NCBI RefSeq assembly: GCF_004793975.1
Contig: NZ_SRYB01000001.1
Location: 186,001-250,000 of the forward strand
Length of the DNA: 64,000 nucleotides
Direction of reading: 5' to 3'
From: Lepagella muris
GTDB taxonomy: Bacteria > Bacteroidota > Bacteroidia > Bacteroidales > Muribaculaceae
Shown in pieces: positions 25,079-34,425 of the stretch. Under the pieces are notes generated by a model, which did no database searches, was not told the origin of the DNA, and worked only from the letters and a program-made list of their open reading frames with translations. The translations under genes were made by a program, and so were the position numbers. The first letter of the stretch is position 1. Every line of letters starts with the position of its first letter.

Positions 25079-27007
25079 ATGAAAAATATACTATCAATCA
25101 TTACTCGATTTGCATTGGCAGCCGGTTCGGTTCTGATGATGGCATCTTGTGAAGATTATCTTGACAAGAATCCCGAATCCAATGTCAACAAAGAAGACGC
25201 ATTCAAGAACTTCAATAATTTCCAGGGCTACATCGAGGAAATATACAACTGTATCCCGGATAAGGCCAAATGCAACTGGACTACATCATGGAATCTTGGT
25301 GATGACGAAATCCAGAACCCACACGCAGATAACCGTATGAATCATCAGATTGATATTGGCAACTTCTACGCATGGCAGACCGATAACTATTTTTGGTTTG
25401 GTAAGAGCGATATCAATAGCACTTCTCAGAGTAGCTTTGATCATGGACTCTACGGCCACGCTTGGTATTGTATTTCAAAAATAAATACAGCTTTCGCCAA
25501 CATTGACGAATACTTCATAGGTTCACAGGAGGAAAAGGATCTTCTGCTTGGCCAACTATACTTCTTTAGAGCATGGTGGCATTTCGAGATGATGCAATTT
25601 CTTGGAGGTCTACCCTACATAGATCATGAACTCCCTACTGACGAGTCGCCTCGACTTGTACGTCTGTCGTATCTCGAATGTGCCGATAAAGCAGCAGAGG
25701 ATTTAAAAAAAGCAGTTGAGCTGCTTCCTCTTGATTGGGACAAGACCACACCCGGCAAAAATACCATTGGACATAATGAATTACGCATAAACAAAATTGT
25801 AGCATTAGGCTATCTTGGCAAAAACTATCTTTGGGCAGCAAGTCCCCTTATGCAGCATGGCGCACAGACAGGTGGCACGCGCACTTATGATTACAGTCAG
25901 GAGTACGCACAGCTTGCAGCCGATGCCTTCGCAGAAATCATAAATCTTGTAGAGAGCGGACAGACAAACTACGAACTGGCAAAATTCGAGTATTCTAATG
26001 TCTATGACCACATTAAGAAATCCGACGTAGATTTCAGTTACAGCGAACTGTTCTTTACCATCAACCGTGGATGGCTTCAACCTGGTGGAAAAGAAGCTAT
26101 CTTCCGTGGACCTTCTCCGGCATGGAGCGCCACCCGCTTCAACTACTCACGTACTTTCGGCCCCAACAATCTATGTGCTCAGGACAATGAGATCCACCAG
26201 CCCACTGCAAATTATGTAGCAAACTACGGTATGGCAAACGGACTACCACTTGATGATCCTGAATCTGGATTTGACAAAAATTACCCCTTTAAAGACCGAG
26301 ATCCGCGATTCTACCATGATATTATTTTTGACGGTGTTAAATACATATTGAGCGACACCAAAGGCAATGATCTTGACATGATTTATGCCGGCCTTGCTAC
26401 AGGTGGTTCGATGCGCGCTGTATCCAACGCTTCGCGAACAGGATATTTCTGTCAGAAACTATGTGTTCACACATGCCAGAAATATGATATGGGTATGTCC
26501 GATGACTATCCTCCTAACCCTCATGCCTATATTCCGTATATGCGACTTGCCGACATTTACCTGATGTATGCCGAGGCCTGTGCAGCTATCGGAGGCCCTA
26601 AGGCTAAATCGTCTAAATGCGATCTTACAGCAGCCGATGCCATAAACGTACTTAGAGATCGTGTAGGTGCAGGACATGTGAACGAGAAATTCACCGGCAA
26701 CAGCTTTATGGACGAGGTGCGTCGAGAGCGAGCTGTCGAACTCAGTTTCGAAGGCTTCCGCTTCAACGACCTGCAACGCTGGCTCCTGCTCACTGAACCC
26801 AAATATACGGTCAAAACTTCTCAGGAATTTATCCGTGTAGAAAATGAGGACTTCTTCAAAAACAACGATCCCCGCAATGCGAGAGTATCGGAGTTCAGAG
26901 AAGAAATTATCCTGACACGCAAATTCGACAGTATGCATTACTGGTTCCCTCTTAAGAGAGAAGACACCTACATATATGCAGAATTCGAGCAGAATCCCGG
27001 TTGGTAA
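25079..27007 (+). CDS. SusD-like nutrient-binding lipoprotein (XusB-type)
   Basis: This is a 642-aa protein. The lipobox MMASC has Cys at about 24 and is followed by Glu-Asp, an acidic export pattern for surface lipoproteins. It has TPR-like helical SusD architecture and ends AEFEQNPGW, the usual SusD C-terminus. It forms the lid of the preceding SusC and captures xylo-oligosaccharides at the cell surface. Spacing to both SusC genes is 12-24 nt, consistent with one transcript. It is rather long for the family (usually 500-650 aa). Confidence 0.95.
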   Translation: MKNILSIITRFALAAGSVLMMASCEDYLDKNPESNVNKEDAFKNFNNFQGYIEEIYNCIPDKAKCNWTTSWNLGDDEIQNPHADNRMNHQIDIGNFYAWQTDNYFWFGKSDINSTSQSSFDHGLYGHAWYCISKINTAFANIDEYFIGSQEEKDLLLGQLYFFRAWWHFEMMQFLGGLPYIDHELPTDESPRLVRLSYLECADKAAEDLKKAVELLPLDWDKTTPGKNTIGHNELRINKIVALGYLGKNYLWAASPLMQHGAQTGGTRTYDYSQEYAQLAADAFAEIINLVESGQTNYELAKFEYSNVYDHIKKSDVDFSYSELFFTINRGWLQPGGKEAIFRGPSPAWSATRFNYSRTFGPNNLCAQDNEIHQPTANYVANYGMANGLPLDDPESGFDKNYPFKDRDPRFYHDIIFDGVKYILSDTKGNDLDMIYAGLATGGSMRAVSNASRTGYFCQKLCVHTCQKYDMGMSDDYPPNPHAYIPYMRLADIYLMYAEACAAIGGPKAKSSKCDLTAADAINVLRDRVGAGHVNEKFTGNSFMDEVRRERAVELSFEGFRFNDLQRWLLLTEPKYTVKTSQEFIRVENEDFFKNNDPRNARVSEFREEIILTRKFDSMHYWFPLKREDTYIYAEFEQNPGW

Positions 27008-27031
27008 CATTAATTTAAAACAGTTAATCTC

Positions 27032-29845
27032 ATGTCAGATAAAACAAAATATATAGCATCACTCGTACTTGGGGCGCTATGTGTGACGACTGTTTCCGCC
27101 CATGTGGAACAGCCCGATTCACTTGTCGGCAAGGATGAAGTGCAGGTGGCATTCCGACAGATTCCGTCAAAAGATGTAATCGGAGGAGTATCGTTCCTGA
27201 ACATGGAACAGCTCCAAAATAAAAACTATAATTACGATGTCTCCAATCTTGAAGCTTATGTACCCGGCTATACCGGTAATTCATTCTGGGGTTTGGATGA
27301 CTCCCCTTTAGTAATAATCGATGGTGTGCCACGTGATATGAACAATATTTCGGCTGAAGAAGTAGAAGAAATAACCTTCCTTAAAAGCGCGCCTGCGGTC
27401 GTCCTATATGGCAGCAGAGCGGCCAAAGGTGTTATCTACATCAAAACGAAGCGAGGTAAAGACCAGCCTATTCAGATTAATGTCAAAGCCAATACCGGCT
27501 GGAAAGTAGCTAAGTCTTTCCCCAATTATCTGAGAGCCGCAGAGTATATGACTCTTTATAATGAGGCATGTCTCAACGATGGTATCGGTGCAGCATATTC
27601 ACAAAATGATATTTATCGCACGGCAGCCGGAACGAATCCTTATCGTTATCCCGATCTTGACCTCTATAGCTCGGAATATGTGAAAAAAGCATATAACCGC
27701 AGTGATATAGGCATTGAAATCAAAGGTGGTAACAATAAGGCACGTTATTACTCCTATGTATCGTATTTCCGCGAAGGTGACCTTATCGACTTTGGAAAAG
27801 CGAAGGACAACTATACTGACCGTCTGAATGTCAGAGGCAACGTTGATATAACATTCAATCCCATTGTAAGCGCGTATGTTGACGCTGCCGCTACATTCTA
27901 TGGCGCACAGTCGGCACAGACAGACTTCTGGAACACTGCCGCCAATCTTCGCCCCAACCGTATTGCCCCGTTAATTCCAGTCAGCTATATCAGCCCGGAA
28001 GCAGCATCGGCACTTGACTTGATTAGAGGCAGCAATTTCATTGTTGATGGCAAATTCCTTTCCGGAACATCAATCGACCAGACCAATGCTATTGCCGACG
28101 GATATGTAAAAGGCGATAATAAATTTACAAGTCGTCAGTTTCAATTCAATTGCGGTCTTGATTTTAATCTTGATCCTTTTGTCAAAGGACTTGGCGTACA
28201 CACCCGTTTTGCTATTGACTATGCCACTTCCTACAACTCTGGTTATACCGATTCTTATGCCACTTACGTACCTGTGTGGGCATCGGTCAACGGCAAAGAT
28301 GAAATTATCGAATTAACCAAGGAAGGCAAAGACGAGCACTCGGGTGTTCAATGGTTAGGCGGTTCCTCTGACCGACAGACAATATACTTTGATGTCAATG
28401 TTGACTATCGCCGTACATTCAACACAGCTCATAACTTAAGTGCTATATTGGTTGCCTCAGGTTGGCAGAGAACATTCTCCGGTGAGTATCACAAGACAAG
28501 CAATGTAAACCTTGGACTTCAAATAGATTATAATTATAAGAGCCGTTACTTTGCGCAATTAGGTATGGCTGCCATTCACTCGGCACGTCTTGCTCCAGGA
28601 CATCGTCAGGCATTTTCACCTACGGCTATGATTGGTTGGAATATCGCCAATGAACCTTTCATGGATGACCAGAATGTTGTCAATAACCTCACTTTAAGTG
28701 TATCGGGAGGCATACTTAATACCGACCTCGATATTCAAGGCTACTATCTTTATGCTCCCGCTTATGCTGAGGGGGGCTGGTTCTCTTGGCCCGGCGCATC
28801 TGGAAGTACCGCAACATATCCTGAAAGAGGCGGAAATCCTGACATGACATTTGTTAAACGAAAAGAGTTGAGTGCAAATATACATTCCGAGTTCTTTGAC
28901 GGTAAACTGGCTCTGGATGCCGAAGGGTTTATCTCCGAAATGAACGGCTTACTTATCAACAATTCGACTCTTTATCCGACTTATTTCTCAACATTCTATC
29001 CGACTTCATCTCTCGTACCATGGCGCAACTACAATAACGATCGCCGAACCGGTTTTGATTTCGGTATAAAGTATAATGACACATGGGATCAGGTGAGCTT
29101 TTCGGCCGGCGTGAATGCAACATATTATACAACAAAAGCAACACGCCGTGATGAGCAGAACGTCTATGACTATCAGAACTCGGAAGGTCAAGCCCTTGAC
29201 GTAATAAGGGGATATCGCTGCTTAGGTTTCTTCAACAGCTACGACGAGATCAAAAATTCGCCCGACCAGTCTCAGTTAGGCGGGGTGAATATCCAGCCCG
29301 GTGATCTTAAATATGCCGACATAAATGGAGACAATGTCATCAACTCCGATGATCAGGTCGTTTTGGGCAAAGGCGGTTGGGCCGGTTCTCCGTTTGTTCT
29401 CGGAGTCAATCTCACAGCCAAATGGAAAGATTTCACTCTCTTTGTATTAGGTGTCGGCAACTTCGGTGCCCAGGCTGTAAAAAGTTCCTCGTATTACTGG
29501 GCGTACGGCGATCGCAAATACTCGGCTGAAGTACGAAACCGCTGGACACCGGAAACCGCCGAGACCGCTACTTATCCGCGTCTTACTACCACCAATGGTG
29601 CCAATAATTTCCAGACTTCTGACTTCTGGATGTATAATACCGACCGGTTTGAAATAGCAAAAGTGCAGCTCACTTACGATATGCCCGGCCGTTGGTTCAG
29701 CGGCAAAGTCGTAAAAGGTCTCTCGGCCTATGCAAGTGTTTCAAATCTCTGCACGATAGGCAAGCACCATAGAATTATGGAACTCAGCACCGGCTCGGCT
29801 CCACAGACCCGCTGGTTCAATATTGGTGCTAATATTAAATTCTAA
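27032..29845 (+). CDS. SusC-like TonB-dependent transporter, short form (XusC-type)
   Basis: This is a 937-aa protein with a signal peptide (about 1-23). It lacks the N-terminal carboxypeptidase D-like domain of the first SusC and goes almost directly into the plug (VIIDGVPRDMNN, LYGSRAAKGVIYIKTK). The barrel ends GANIKF. It is the second transporter of the tandem pair and probably differs in preferred oligosaccharide length or decoration. Without the N-terminal domain, energy coupling may differ from that of the first SusC. Confidence 0.93.
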   Translation: MSDKTKYIASLVLGALCVTTVSAHVEQPDSLVGKDEVQVAFRQIPSKDVIGGVSFLNMEQLQNKNYNYDVSNLEAYVPGYTGNSFWGLDDSPLVIIDGVPRDMNNISAEEVEEITFLKSAPAVVLYGSRAAKGVIYIKTKRGKDQPIQINVKANTGWKVAKSFPNYLRAAEYMTLYNEACLNDGIGAAYSQNDIYRTAAGTNPYRYPDLDLYSSEYVKKAYNRSDIGIEIKGGNNKARYYSYVSYFREGDLIDFGKAKDNYTDRLNVRGNVDITFNPIVSAYVDAAATFYGAQSAQTDFWNTAANLRPNRIAPLIPVSYISPEAASALDLIRGSNFIVDGKFLSGTSIDQTNAIADGYVKGDNKFTSRQFQFNCGLDFNLDPFVKGLGVHTRFAIDYATSYNSGYTDSYATYVPVWASVNGKDEIIELTKEGKDEHSGVQWLGGSSDRQTIYFDVNVDYRRTFNTAHNLSAILVASGWQRTFSGEYHKTSNVNLGLQIDYNYKSRYFAQLGMAAIHSARLAPGHRQAFSPTAMIGWNIANEPFMDDQNVVNNLTLSVSGGILNTDLDIQGYYLYAPAYAEGGWFSWPGASGSTATYPERGGNPDMTFVKRKELSANIHSEFFDGKLALDAEGFISEMNGLLINNSTLYPTYFSTFYPTSSLVPWRNYNNDRRTGFDFGIKYNDTWDQVSFSAGVNATYYTTKATRRDEQNVYDYQNSEGQALDVIRGYRCLGFFNSYDEIKNSPDQSQLGGVNIQPGDLKYADINGDNVINSDDQVVLGKGGWAGSPFVLGVNLTAKWKDFTLFVLGVGNFGAQAVKSSSYYWAYGDRKYSAEVRNRWTPETAETATYPRLTTTNGANNFQTSDFWMYNTDRFEIAKVQLTYDMPGRWFSGKVVKGLSAYASVSNLCTIGKHHRIMELSTGSAPQTRWFNIGANIKF

Positions 29846-29857
29846 ATATCGACTGTC

Positions 29858-31627
29858 ATGAAAAAACTTATAATACCCATAATATCGGTACTCGGAGCCT
29901 TGTCATTCGTTTCCTGCGATGACCTGTTTGATCCGGCTCTCGAGAACGTGAGAGACGAAAACGCTATGCAGAAGGACCCGTCTCAATTCGATGGAATGTT
30001 GCGCTCGGCATATCTCCTTATGCCTTATGGAACACCTGCGACAAATGATGTAGCGACAGATGATGCCGTTACCAACAATATGTCCAACAACTGGCTTAAT
30101 ATGGCTGTCGGTGGCTGGACATCCAAATCTTGGGAATCAACTTGCAACTGGCGAGACCGAAATGCGTCTATTCAGTTCTGCAACGTATTCCTAAACGGTG
30201 TAAACAATGTTCGTTGGGCTGATGAACCTGTCACCAATCAGTTGTATATTACCCGACTAAGCGGAGAAGCCTATGCTCTTAGAGCAATGAATATGTATTT
30301 CCTGCTCCAAAACTATGGAGGTAAAACAGCATCCGGTCAACTGCTCGGTGTACCTATCTGGACACAGACATACGATGCAACTACCGATATGAATGTTCCC
30401 CGTAATACATTTGCAGAGTGCATGCAGCAGATTTTTTCTGACATTGACAAGGCACTTGAGCTTCTACCATACGACTATGGCGAAGTTACCTCCTCCAACA
30501 TTCCGCAAAAATATAAAGACATGGGCGCCGGTATGACCGAATACAATCGTGTATTCGGGAATAACGGTATCGGCAGAATAAGCGGCAGAATCGCCGAAGC
30601 TGTCAGAGCACAAGCCGCACTTCTCGCAGCAAGTCCGGCCTTCGGCGACCAGTCAGGAGTTGACTGGGCTACCGCTGCACACTACGCCGGTGTTGTTCTT
30701 GATCACATTGGTGGTGTTGCAGGAATGGCCTCGAAAGGTCATATATGGTATACACCCGGAGAAGTAGGCAACACAGGCAATACCGTGAACCATGACGAAA
30801 TTATCTGGCGTGGCAATTTTAGTGACAATAATGATCTTGAAAAGGAAAATTTCCCGCCAAGTCTTTATGGTAATGGACGAATTAACCCCACGCAGAATCT
30901 TGTGGATGCCTTCCCTATGGCAAATGGCTATCCTATCCATGACTCACGTGGTTACTTTGATGAATCAAATCCTTACGATAACAGAGACCCTCGTCTCTCG
31001 AATTACATCGTTTACAACGGGTCGGTGCAAGGACCATCGTCACAGACCATCAATACGAGTTCAACAAGTGCCACCAACGACGGCCTGAACAAAGAACTGG
31101 GGCACTCGACAAGAACGGGATATTACATGCGTAAATTCTTGCGCGATGATTGTAACCCCAACAGTGCTGTAAACACCGTTCAGAGACATTATACAAAATA
31201 TATCCGTTACACCGAGATATTTCTTGCCTATGCCGAGGCTGCGAATGAGGCTTACGGGCCTACAGGAAGCGGCGAACATTCATATTCGGCCTACGATGTC
31301 ATAAAGGCAATACGAAAGCGTGCCGGTGTAGGTGTCGACAATGGCGATCCATATCTGGAACAGGCCAAAAACAACAAGGAAGACTTCAAAAAACTTATCA
31401 GAAACGAACGTCGACTGGAACTCTGTTTCGAGAATGTAAGATTCTGGGACCTTCGACGCTGGAACGAGACTCTCAATGAGACAGCGCGTGGCGTCGATAT
31501 ATCGGGTAATAACTACAACTATATTGATGTAGAGCAACGACTCTATAATCCATATATGATTTATGGGCCGATTCCATTCGATGACGTATTGAAATTCAGC
31601 AATCTTGAACAAAATCAAGGCTGGTAA
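29858..31627 (+). CDS. SusD-like nutrient-binding lipoprotein (XusD-type)
   Basis: This is a 589-aa protein. The lipobox SFVSC has Cys at about 20 and is followed by Asp-Asp (surface export signal). The fold is helical SusD with the conserved RNERRLELCFENVRFWDLRRW segment and C-terminus SNLEQNQGW. It is the partner of the SusC 12 nt upstream. It binds xylan fragments at the surface and hands them to its transporter. Confidence 0.94.
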   Translation: MKKLIIPIISVLGALSFVSCDDLFDPALENVRDENAMQKDPSQFDGMLRSAYLLMPYGTPATNDVATDDAVTNNMSNNWLNMAVGGWTSKSWESTCNWRDRNASIQFCNVFLNGVNNVRWADEPVTNQLYITRLSGEAYALRAMNMYFLLQNYGGKTASGQLLGVPIWTQTYDATTDMNVPRNTFAECMQQIFSDIDKALELLPYDYGEVTSSNIPQKYKDMGAGMTEYNRVFGNNGIGRISGRIAEAVRAQAALLAASPAFGDQSGVDWATAAHYAGVVLDHIGGVAGMASKGHIWYTPGEVGNTGNTVNHDEIIWRGNFSDNNDLEKENFPPSLYGNGRINPTQNLVDAFPMANGYPIHDSRGYFDESNPYDNRDPRLSNYIVYNGSVQGPSSQTINTSSTSATNDGLNKELGHSTRTGYYMRKFLRDDCNPNSAVNTVQRHYTKYIRYTEIFLAYAEAANEAYGPTGSGEHSYSAYDVIKAIRKRAGVGVDNGDPYLEQAKNNKEDFKKLIRNERRLELCFENVRFWDLRRWNETLNETARGVDISGNNYNYIDVEQRLYNPYMIYGPIPFDDVLKFSNLEQNQGW

Positions 31628-31645
31628 TAGAAAAGCAATTGAATT

Positions 31646-32686
31646 ATGAAACATCTCAAATATATATTAGTGTCATTGATTGCCGGAGCAGCTCTGGCTT
31701 CATGCGAGAACAGCGAGCAGGATTTTCCCGACTTTGACGGTGGAACAAAAGCATACTTTGCTTACCAATACCCCGTTCGCACAATTACTCTTGGCGAAGA
31801 TCCTGAACAGGACAACACTCTTGACAACAGCCACCGATGCCGTATTACGGCCACTCATGGCGGTTCATACGAACCGCGCGACGCAAAAATGGAAATCGAA
31901 ATAGACAATACACTCACCGACAATCTCTACTTTGAGAATGGCACACCTGTCAAACCTATGCCGGAAGACTACTATAGACTGTCTTCCAATAAGCTGACTC
32001 ACATCAAGTCATTTCTCTATGGCTCAGAAATAGAACTGACCGACAAGTTTTTTGCTGATCCTGCGTCGTTAGAAAATACATACGTTATTCCGGCCCGCAT
32101 CATTAAAGCTGACGGCTGTGATGGCATATTGTCAGGATCTCCTGTTTTCGAGGGTGATACTCCCTCGCCTTGTGATGCGACTGCATGGAAAGTGCAGCCC
32201 AAGGACTATGTTCTATATTGTGTGAAGTATATAAATCCCTGGCATGCCACTTATCTGAGACGCGGTGTGGATATCATCACCGAAGATGGAGGTGCCATGG
32301 TTAAATACGTGCGTCGAGGTAAATACAGAGAATCTGACGAGGTCGTATCGGTTACCACTGGAGGCTACAATATCGCAAAATTTCCAGTCAAAACCCAAGT
32401 CTCGGAAAACGGTGGCATAGCGACACGAACATGTGTACTTGACCTTACATTTGACGGTGATAATTGCACAATCTCTACTTCAACCCATGGCATGACAGCC
32501 ACTGGAAGCGGCAAGTTTGTAAAAGACGGAGAGAAAAAGGGTTGGGGCAATCAGGATCACAATGTACTGTATCTTGAGTATAACATCGATTTCGGAGGTA
32601 AGACTTACGAAACCATGGATACCCTTGTAGTTCAATCACGTAACATTGTTATGGAAGAATTTAAGCCTACCTATAAAGTCAATTGA
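31646..32686 (+). CDS. Surface glycan-binding lipoprotein with DUF1735-like region (XusE-like)
   Basis: This is a 346-aa protein with lipobox LASC (Cys about 20) followed by acidic residues, so probably surface exposed. The N-terminal region (about 45-180, with IEIDNTLTDNLYFENG and EDYYRLSSNKLTHIKS) resembles DUF1735 beta-sandwich domains. The C-terminal half resembles a second beta domain. No catalytic motif is seen. Its position right after the second SusD is that of XusE in P. bryantii and of glycan-binding proteins in Bacteroides xylan loci. It probably helps hold xylan at the surface. Confidence 0.75.
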   Translation: MKHLKYILVSLIAGAALASCENSEQDFPDFDGGTKAYFAYQYPVRTITLGEDPEQDNTLDNSHRCRITATHGGSYEPRDAKMEIEIDNTLTDNLYFENGTPVKPMPEDYYRLSSNKLTHIKSFLYGSEIELTDKFFADPASLENTYVIPARIIKADGCDGILSGSPVFEGDTPSPCDATAWKVQPKDYVLYCVKYINPWHATYLRRGVDIITEDGGAMVKYVRRGKYRESDEVVSVTTGGYNIAKFPVKTQVSENGGIATRTCVLDLTFDGDNCTISTSTHGMTATGSGKFVKDGEKKGWGNQDHNVLYLEYNIDFGGKTYETMDTLVVQSRNIVMEEFKPTYKVN

Positions 32687-32718
32687 ATTAATCCGCTTCA
32701 TGCAAAACAGCAATAATC

Positions 32719-34413
32719 ATGAATAAAAGTAAAATAAACATACGGAGAGCACCATACGCGTTGATGCTGTGTGCATTACTGGCGGGGTGCAGCGATGAAA
32801 AATATGATATCAACCTCGACCCGATAGAGGAGCCGATGGACGTTGCCATGGCTGAATACGTCAATGGTTTTGATGTGCTCAAAAAATATATTGACTTTGA
32901 GTCTCATCCCGGGTTCCGTCTTGGAGCGTCAGTATCGTCCACCGAACTGATGAAACGCGGTGCAGCCGGAATTATACTGCACTCCAACTTTACCGAAACG
33001 ATGCCCGATGATAATATCATGACCATGGGGGCCTGTCTTGGTAACGGAGGCGAATTTGATTTCGGTAATGTTGAATCGTATCTTAAATGTACTCAGGAAT
33101 ACGGGCTGTCGACATTCGGACGTTCACTCGTGTGGCATCGTTCACAAAACGCCGATTATCTCAACCAACTTATCGCACCTGTTATTATTGAAGACCCTAA
33201 TGTAGGAGTTGCAAATACCGGCTATTGTCTTGTATTTGAGAATCAAACGGCAGGTTCTAATCCCTGGGATGCTCAGGTGTGGTATGAACATTACACTAAT
33301 TTTGAATCCGGCGCAAAGTATACACTTAAATTCATGGCAAGGGCCAGCGGTGTGTGGAGTCCTGAAGTATATCTGCAAGGAGGAGAACAGCAATATCCTG
33401 GTCCTTTCACAGTAACCACCCAGTGGCAGGAGATCAATTATACATTTACTTCTTCTCATGGTGAAGCCAACAAGATTGCCATCAATTTCGGACAGTATGT
33501 CGGCAAGATGTATATAGACAACATTTCACTCAAAAAAGAGGGCTCTGACGATGAACTCATGAGAAATGGTGATTTTGAAAATGCAAGTATAGACCAGTGG
33601 CATGCCTGGAACGGCGACTTGTATCATCTTTCTACTGACAGCGAAGGATATTCTGAGATCGGCCCCGGCGCTAATATAATTGAAAAGACTCCTGAAGAAA
33701 AAGCTGAAATTCTGACCGGCGTAATGGAACAGTGGATTGCCGGCGTAATGGAGGTTTCAAAAGAGTATGTTAGCAGTTGGATTGTTGTTGAAGATCCTAT
33801 GTCTGATACCTCACCCGTAGAACTAAGAAAGGCTGATGACGATGTCAATGGTGCTCCCGGTGTATTCTTGTGGTCAGACTATCTTGGTGAAAATTATGTG
33901 CGTGAAGCAGTCAGAATAGCTCGCGAACACGGCGGTGACAATTTGAAACTATTTGTAAGCGAATATGGATTAGAATCTGCAGGTCTCATAAAATGTCAGG
34001 GCTTGATTTCACAAATTGAAAAATGGGAATCAGATGGTGTAACAAAAATTGATGGTATCGACGTAAAACTAAATCTCACTTGCTCTAATGACCCCATTAC
34101 TCAGAAAGGATATGAAGATGCAATAGAGCAAATGTTTGTTTTACTTGCCAAGACTGGTAAAATCATAAGAATATCCAATCTGACAGTCTCTATGGCAAAT
34201 GCGACAAGCACCAATACTGATATTGAACTTGCCAAAGGAAACTACTATAATTTTGTACTACGTAAATATCAGGAGCTGATACCTGCCGAACTTCGTTATG
34301 GTGTCTCATTCGGACATCCGGCCGGACTTAATGGCATTTGGGATTCAAACTATAACCGCAAAGCCTCATACATTGGAGTTGCCAATGGATTGGCCGGTAA
34401 AACCAACCAGTAA
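32719..34413 (+). CDS. GH10-fold surface lipoprotein with inserted CBM; catalytic residues absent
   Basis: This is a 564-aa protein with lipobox LLAGC (Cys 24) followed by Ser-Asp-Glu-Lys (surface signal). A GH10 barrel is recognisable (FRLGASVS, GRSLVWHRS, KIDGID) with a CBM4/9-like beta-sandwich inserted at about residues 150-285, as in Xyn10C-type xylanases. The acid/base Glu of the family motif DVVNEA is replaced: the site reads IVVEDP, with Asp at about 359. The nucleophile Glu of ITEWD is replaced by Asn (ISNLTV, about 487), and the QAH motif before it is lost (DVKLNL). The active GH10 at 47931 keeps all of these. I infer a binding protein built from a dead xylanase. Confidence 0.8.
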   Translation: MNKSKINIRRAPYALMLCALLAGCSDEKYDINLDPIEEPMDVAMAEYVNGFDVLKKYIDFESHPGFRLGASVSSTELMKRGAAGIILHSNFTETMPDDNIMTMGACLGNGGEFDFGNVESYLKCTQEYGLSTFGRSLVWHRSQNADYLNQLIAPVIIEDPNVGVANTGYCLVFENQTAGSNPWDAQVWYEHYTNFESGAKYTLKFMARASGVWSPEVYLQGGEQQYPGPFTVTTQWQEINYTFTSSHGEANKIAINFGQYVGKMYIDNISLKKEGSDDELMRNGDFENASIDQWHAWNGDLYHLSTDSEGYSEIGPGANIIEKTPEEKAEILTGVMEQWIAGVMEVSKEYVSSWIVVEDPMSDTSPVELRKADDDVNGAPGVFLWSDYLGENYVREAVRIAREHGGDNLKLFVSEYGLESAGLIKCQGLISQIEKWESDGVTKIDGIDVKLNLTCSNDPITQKGYEDAIEQMFVLLAKTGKIIRISNLTVSMANATSTNTDIELAKGNYYNFVLRKYQELIPAELRYGVSFGHPAGLNGIWDSNYNRKASYIGVANGLAGKTNQ

Positions 34414-34425
34414 ACAGATAACGAT

